Positions 61,408 through 64,000 of a DNA stretch of 64,000 nt are shown in pieces. Made by a program: the position numbers and the translations under genes. Origin of the DNA: Chryseomicrobium excrementi (GTDB taxonomy: Bacteria > Bacillota > Bacilli > Bacillales_A > Planococcaceae); assembly GCF_002798305.1 (NCBI RefSeq), contig NZ_PCGR01000002.1:544034-608033 (forward strand). The letters are read 5' to 3'. The first letter of the stretch is position 1; every line of letters begins with the position of its first letter. The notes beneath the pieces were generated by a model. The model was given only the letters and a program-made list of their open reading frames with translations. It searched no databases and was not told where the DNA came from.

Positions 61408-62350
61408 TACGACAGCGAAATCAAAACAAGGTGTGCTTCAAAAATTAGTGCCATTCTTAGGCCTGTTTCTGATCATCACCATCATTACGATTCTAAATCC
61501 CGATTTCTTATCGGTGAACAACTTACTGAACGTCCTGCGACAAGTGTCTATCAATGCCATCATCGCGTTTGGGATGACATTCGTTATTTTGACTGGTGGA
61601 ATTGATTTATCGGTCGGTTCCATCTTGGCTCTAACTGGAGCGGTCACAGCCGGAATGATGGCTGGGGGCACAGACCCGATTCTTGCGATGCTTCTTGGCT
61701 TGATTCTAGGTGCCTTACTTGGTGCTGTGAACGGTATCTTAATCTCTAAAGGAAACGTAGCGCCGTTCATCGCAACGCTTGCTACGATGACCATCTATCG
61801 CGGATTGACGCTCGTTTATACTGAAGGTCGTCCTATCTCAGGACTTGGCGATTCATTGACATTCCAGATGCTTGGGAAAGGGTACTTCTTCGGAATACCT
61901 GTACCTGTTGTGACGATGCTCGTGAGCTTTGGTATTTTATACTTCATCTTGAAGAAGACGACGTTTGGACGCCGCGTTTATGCGGTCGGTGGAAACGAAG
62001 AAGCTTCGAAGTTGTCCGGTATCAAAACAGGACGCATCAAGATTTACGTGTACGCATTAACAGGTTTCTTATCCGCACTTGCCGCTTTGATTTTAACGTC
62101 TCGCCTGAATTCGGCACAGCCGACAGCAGGGCAGATGTTTGAACTCGACGCAATCGCAGCAGTAGTTCTTGGTGGTACAAGTTTGACGGGCGGTCGTGGT
62201 TGGATCGTCGGGACGTTGATTGGGGCACTTATTATTGGAGTCTTGAACAACGGGTTAAATCTTATTGGGGTTTCGTCCTTTTTCCAGCAAGTTGTCAAAG
62301 GGCTTGTTATATTATTCGCGGTCCTTATCGACCGTAAAAAATTAATCTAA
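61400..62350 (+). CDS. rbsC: Ribose ABC transporter permease, GTG start
   Basis: 316 residues, 8-10 membrane helices, with the family core [26 protein letters not shown] and [19 protein letters not shown] 61400 has GGAGG eight bases upstream within rbsA, giving an 8-bp overlap; no ATG is as well placed. 14 bp to rbsB. Confidence 0.95.
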   Translation: MSSTTAKSKQGVLQKLVPFLGLFLIITIITILNPDFLSVNNLLNVLRQVSINAIIAFGMTFVILTGGIDLSVGSILALTGAVTAGMMAGGTDPILAMLLGLILGALLGAVNGILISKGNVAPFIATLATMTIYRGLTLVYTEGRPISGLGDSLTFQMLGKGYFFGIPVPVVTMLVSFGILYFILKKTTFGRRVYAVGGNEEASKLSGIKTGRIKIYVYALTGFLSALAALILTSRLNSAQPTAGQMFELDAIAAVVLGGTSLTGGRGWIVGTLIGALIIGVLNNGLNLIGVSSFFQQVVKGLVILFAVLIDRKKLI

Positions 62351-62364
62351 GGGGAGAGAGTCAC

Positions 62365-63294
62365 ATGAAAAAACTTTGGTTCTTAGTTAGTCTTGCAGCC
62401 GTATTGTTCTTAGCCGCTTGTTCTTTAGATTCACCAACATCAAACGAGTCAAAAGGAACAGGTTCTGAAGGGTCTTCTGAAGAAACTCCAACAATCGGGT
62501 TCTCTGTTTCTACATTAAACAACCCATTCTTCGTTACATTGACAGACGGAGCAAAAGCGAAAGCTGAAGAGCTTGGCGCTGAACTTACAGTAGTTGACGC
62601 ACAAGACGATGCAGCAAAACAAGCATCTGACGTAGAAGACTTGATTCAACAAGGCGTAGATTTCATTTTGATCAACCCAGTTGACTCTGCAGCAGTAGCG
62701 GCAGCAGTTGAGTCTGCAAATGCAGCTGACATCCCAGTTATCACATTAGACCGTTCTGCAGAAGGCGGCGAAGTGGTTGCACACGTTGCTTCTGATAACG
62801 TTGCTGGTGGGAAGATGGCAGGCGAATACTTAGTATCTCTTATCGGTGAAGGCGCACAAGTAGCTGAGCTTGAGGGAGTACCAGGTTCATCGGCAGCACG
62901 TGAGCGTGGCGAAGGTTTTAACTCTGTAGCGGCAGATCAGTTAGATGTTGTAGCGAAACAAACAGCTAACTTCAACCGTGCAGAAGGCCTTTCTGTAATG
63001 GAGAACATTCTTCAATCAAACCCAGATATCAAAGGTGTATTTGCTCACAATGATGAAATGGCTCTAGGAGCTCTTGAAGCAATCGAAGCAGCTGGCAAAG
63101 ACATCGTTGTAGTCGGGTTCGATGCAACGGATGACGCAGTAGCTTCTGTTGAAGACGGTCGCTTAGCAGGAACGATCGCACAGCAACCAGCGATGATTGG
63201 TGAAATCGGTATCGAGACGGCAATGAAAGTTCTTGCTGGCGAGGAAGTCGAAGCGAATATCCCGGTTGAGCTAGAGTTAGTCGGACAAGAATAA
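62365..63294 (+). CDS. rbsB: Ribose ABC transporter substrate-binding lipoprotein
   Basis: 309 residues. Lipoprotein signal ending LFLAACS (lipobox LAAC), then a Gly/Ser linker and the periplasmic-binding fold (TIGFSVSTLNNPFFVTLTDG; DFILINPVDSAAVAAAVESA; GVFAHNDEMALGALEAIEAA; VVGFDATDDAVASV). Codon use is more biased toward preferred synonyms than in neighbouring genes, as expected of the most abundant subunit. GGGGAGAG precedes the ATG; terminator at 63306. Confidence 0.96.
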   Translation: MKKLWFLVSLAAVLFLAACSLDSPTSNESKGTGSEGSSEETPTIGFSVSTLNNPFFVTLTDGAKAKAEELGAELTVVDAQDDAAKQASDVEDLIQQGVDFILINPVDSAAVAAAVESANAADIPVITLDRSAEGGEVVAHVASDNVAGGKMAGEYLVSLIGEGAQVAELEGVPGSSAARERGEGFNSVAADQLDVVAKQTANFNRAEGLSVMENILQSNPDIKGVFAHNDEMALGALEAIEAAGKDIVVVGFDATDDAVASVEDGRLAGTIAQQPAMIGEIGIETAMKVLAGEEVEANIPVELELVGQE

Positions 63295-63305
63295 GCATTA
63301 GTTTG

Positions 63306-63340
63306 AAGAAGCGCTTGCTGCGGCAGGCGCTTCTTTGTGG
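63306..63340 (+). terminator. rbs operon terminator
   Basis: AAGAAGCGCTTGC pairs with GCAGGCGCTTCTT (one G-U) around TGCG, followed by TTT and a nearby T6. Confidence 0.88.
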
Positions 63341-63362
63341 TTTTTTGGAGAAATTGTTTTGA

Positions 63363-63415
63363 ATCGTGCCAGTAGACGAGGCTATCGTGCCACGAAGTGG
63401 ACGAATCGTGCCAGT
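63363..63415. repeat. 21-bp-period intergenic array, ATCGTGCCA family
   Basis: ATCGTGCCA occurs at 63363, 63384 and 63405: two exact 21-bp steps. It is the reverse complement of the TGGCACGAT arrays at 10433, 14802 and 19315. Confidence 0.9.
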
Positions 63416-63738
63416 ATGAGAATCAACAGACTGATCTCTAGCCAAAAGTACACACTCCTAGAAACATTTTCTCTGGCTTGGACGTTCTACTAAATACAAT
63501 TCCATTCAGTTCCGAACAGCTAAATCAGATGAAGTTGTGTCGAATTTATGAATTTAGGTTCAAACAGTTTTCAAGATATCAAGGCTGTGATTGTCAAGTT
63601 CGCTTGAAAAGACTAGTTTTTCTAGAAGAAAGGAACTAATTTAGGTAATTAAGCATAGTCATTAAAACAGTTTCGTGAATTGTAAAGATGTTGTAAACTA
63701 AATTGATTATGCTTCGAAACGTAAAGTGAGGGAACGAC
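63416..63738. other. Intergenic region before the last gene
   Basis: About 320 bp, AT-rich, with no coding frame I can support. TTGTAA occurs at 63680 and 63691 and TATGCT at 63708, but the spacings do not make a standard promoter. Confidence 0.5.
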
Positions 63739-64000
63739 ATGAGAGTATATACAGCAGATGTAGACGTCATACAAGCCGATGCACGACAGGTGCATTTTTT
63801 CTTCAAGCCGGCTGACGAATCTCATATATTTTTACTAGAAGAGTTGGAATTTCAGCAGGCACATTTCATTTGCGATGTGGCATTAGCGGATCAAATCCTT
63901 CTTCATCATCAGCCATCTGCAGATGTACATGTGTATGTCTATGTAAAAAATCAAGAACTTTTGATAACAAAAGAGTGGGACGGGCTATCTCATTTTCATG
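63739..64000 (+). CDS. Unknown protein (partial, 3' end outside window)
   Basis: The first 87 residues (MRVYTADVDVIQADARQVHF, later LLEELEFQQAHFICD and ADVHVYVYVKNQELLITKEW) are soluble and His-rich, with alternating beta strands. I do not recognise a family. GTGAGGGAAC precedes the ATG. The gene continues past the right edge. Confidence 0.65.
   Translation, partial: MRVYTADVDVIQADARQVHFFFKPADESHIFLLEELEFQQAHFICDVALADQILLHHQPSADVHVYVYVKNQELLITKEWDGLSHFH

Overview
The window looks like a chromosomal segment of a mid-GC, low-complexity-poor Bacillota genome, most likely a Bacillales member of the Planococcaceae type. The grounds are strong AGGAGG-type ribosome binding sites, U-tailed hairpin terminators, and the gene content: pdxST, a YunD-like nucleotidase, mtnKA, a B. 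subtilis-style rbsRKDACB operon, a POT peptide permease and an Arr enzyme. I see no rRNA, tRNA, prophage, insertion sequence or CRISPR array. The genus is an inference from content, not from a marker gene.

Layout. 1-5.8 kb: a cobalamin region. A B12 riboswitch with its own terminator (minus strand) leads a PduO-like adenosyltransferase gene and btuF. A metallophosphatase gene lies on the opposite strand, and beyond it, again on minus, come cobU, cobS, a cobC-like phosphatase gene, a second CobU-like gene and an ECF S-component. 5.8-14.7 kb: single genes (SUKH-like, HEAT-repeat, membrane protein, methyltransferase, AraC/GyrI-like regulator) and a 1368-residue TPR protein with an embedded C39-like protease domain. 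15-19.2 kb: a four-gene acyl-transfer cassette (carrier protein, AMP ligase, AlgI-type MBOAT, SGNH protein) behind a promoter carrying a near-consensus Fur box. 19.4-31.9 kb: an aminoglycoside-kinase-fold protein, a NadS-like regulator broken by a stop codon, mtnK-mtnA followed by a fuculose-phosphate-aldolase-type gene (probably a DHAP shunt for 5-deoxyribose or methylthioribose), a MHYT-PAS-GGDEF protein, a galE remnant, a double-HRDC protein, pdxS-pdxT, arr, a peptide transporter and a TSUP permease. 32-43.9 kb: a tightly packed eight-gene minus-strand operon joining an ABC-2 exporter to a MoxR-DUF58-VWA module, with a very large envelope protein at each end. 44-57.4 kb: an SLH-CAP secreted protein, NERD-HRDC protein, two SDRs, a kinase-like protein, cupin, nitrilase-family enzyme, YeeE/YedE sulfur transporter, alpha/beta hydrolase and several small membrane proteins. 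57.5-63.3 kb: the ribose operon rbsRKDACB behind a perfect palindromic RbsR operator. A partial unknown gene ends the window.

The most unusual signal is between the genes. At least thirteen intergenic stretches carry short degenerate arrays with a 21-bp period, exact in most of them. At least five unrelated unit sequences are used, in both orientations, but the period is always the same or nearly so. They usually lie just after a stop codon; one lies in the rbsR leader. I know of no description of such arrays. A second oddity is a 125-bp nested three-stem inverted repeat between the convergent TSUP and VWA genes.
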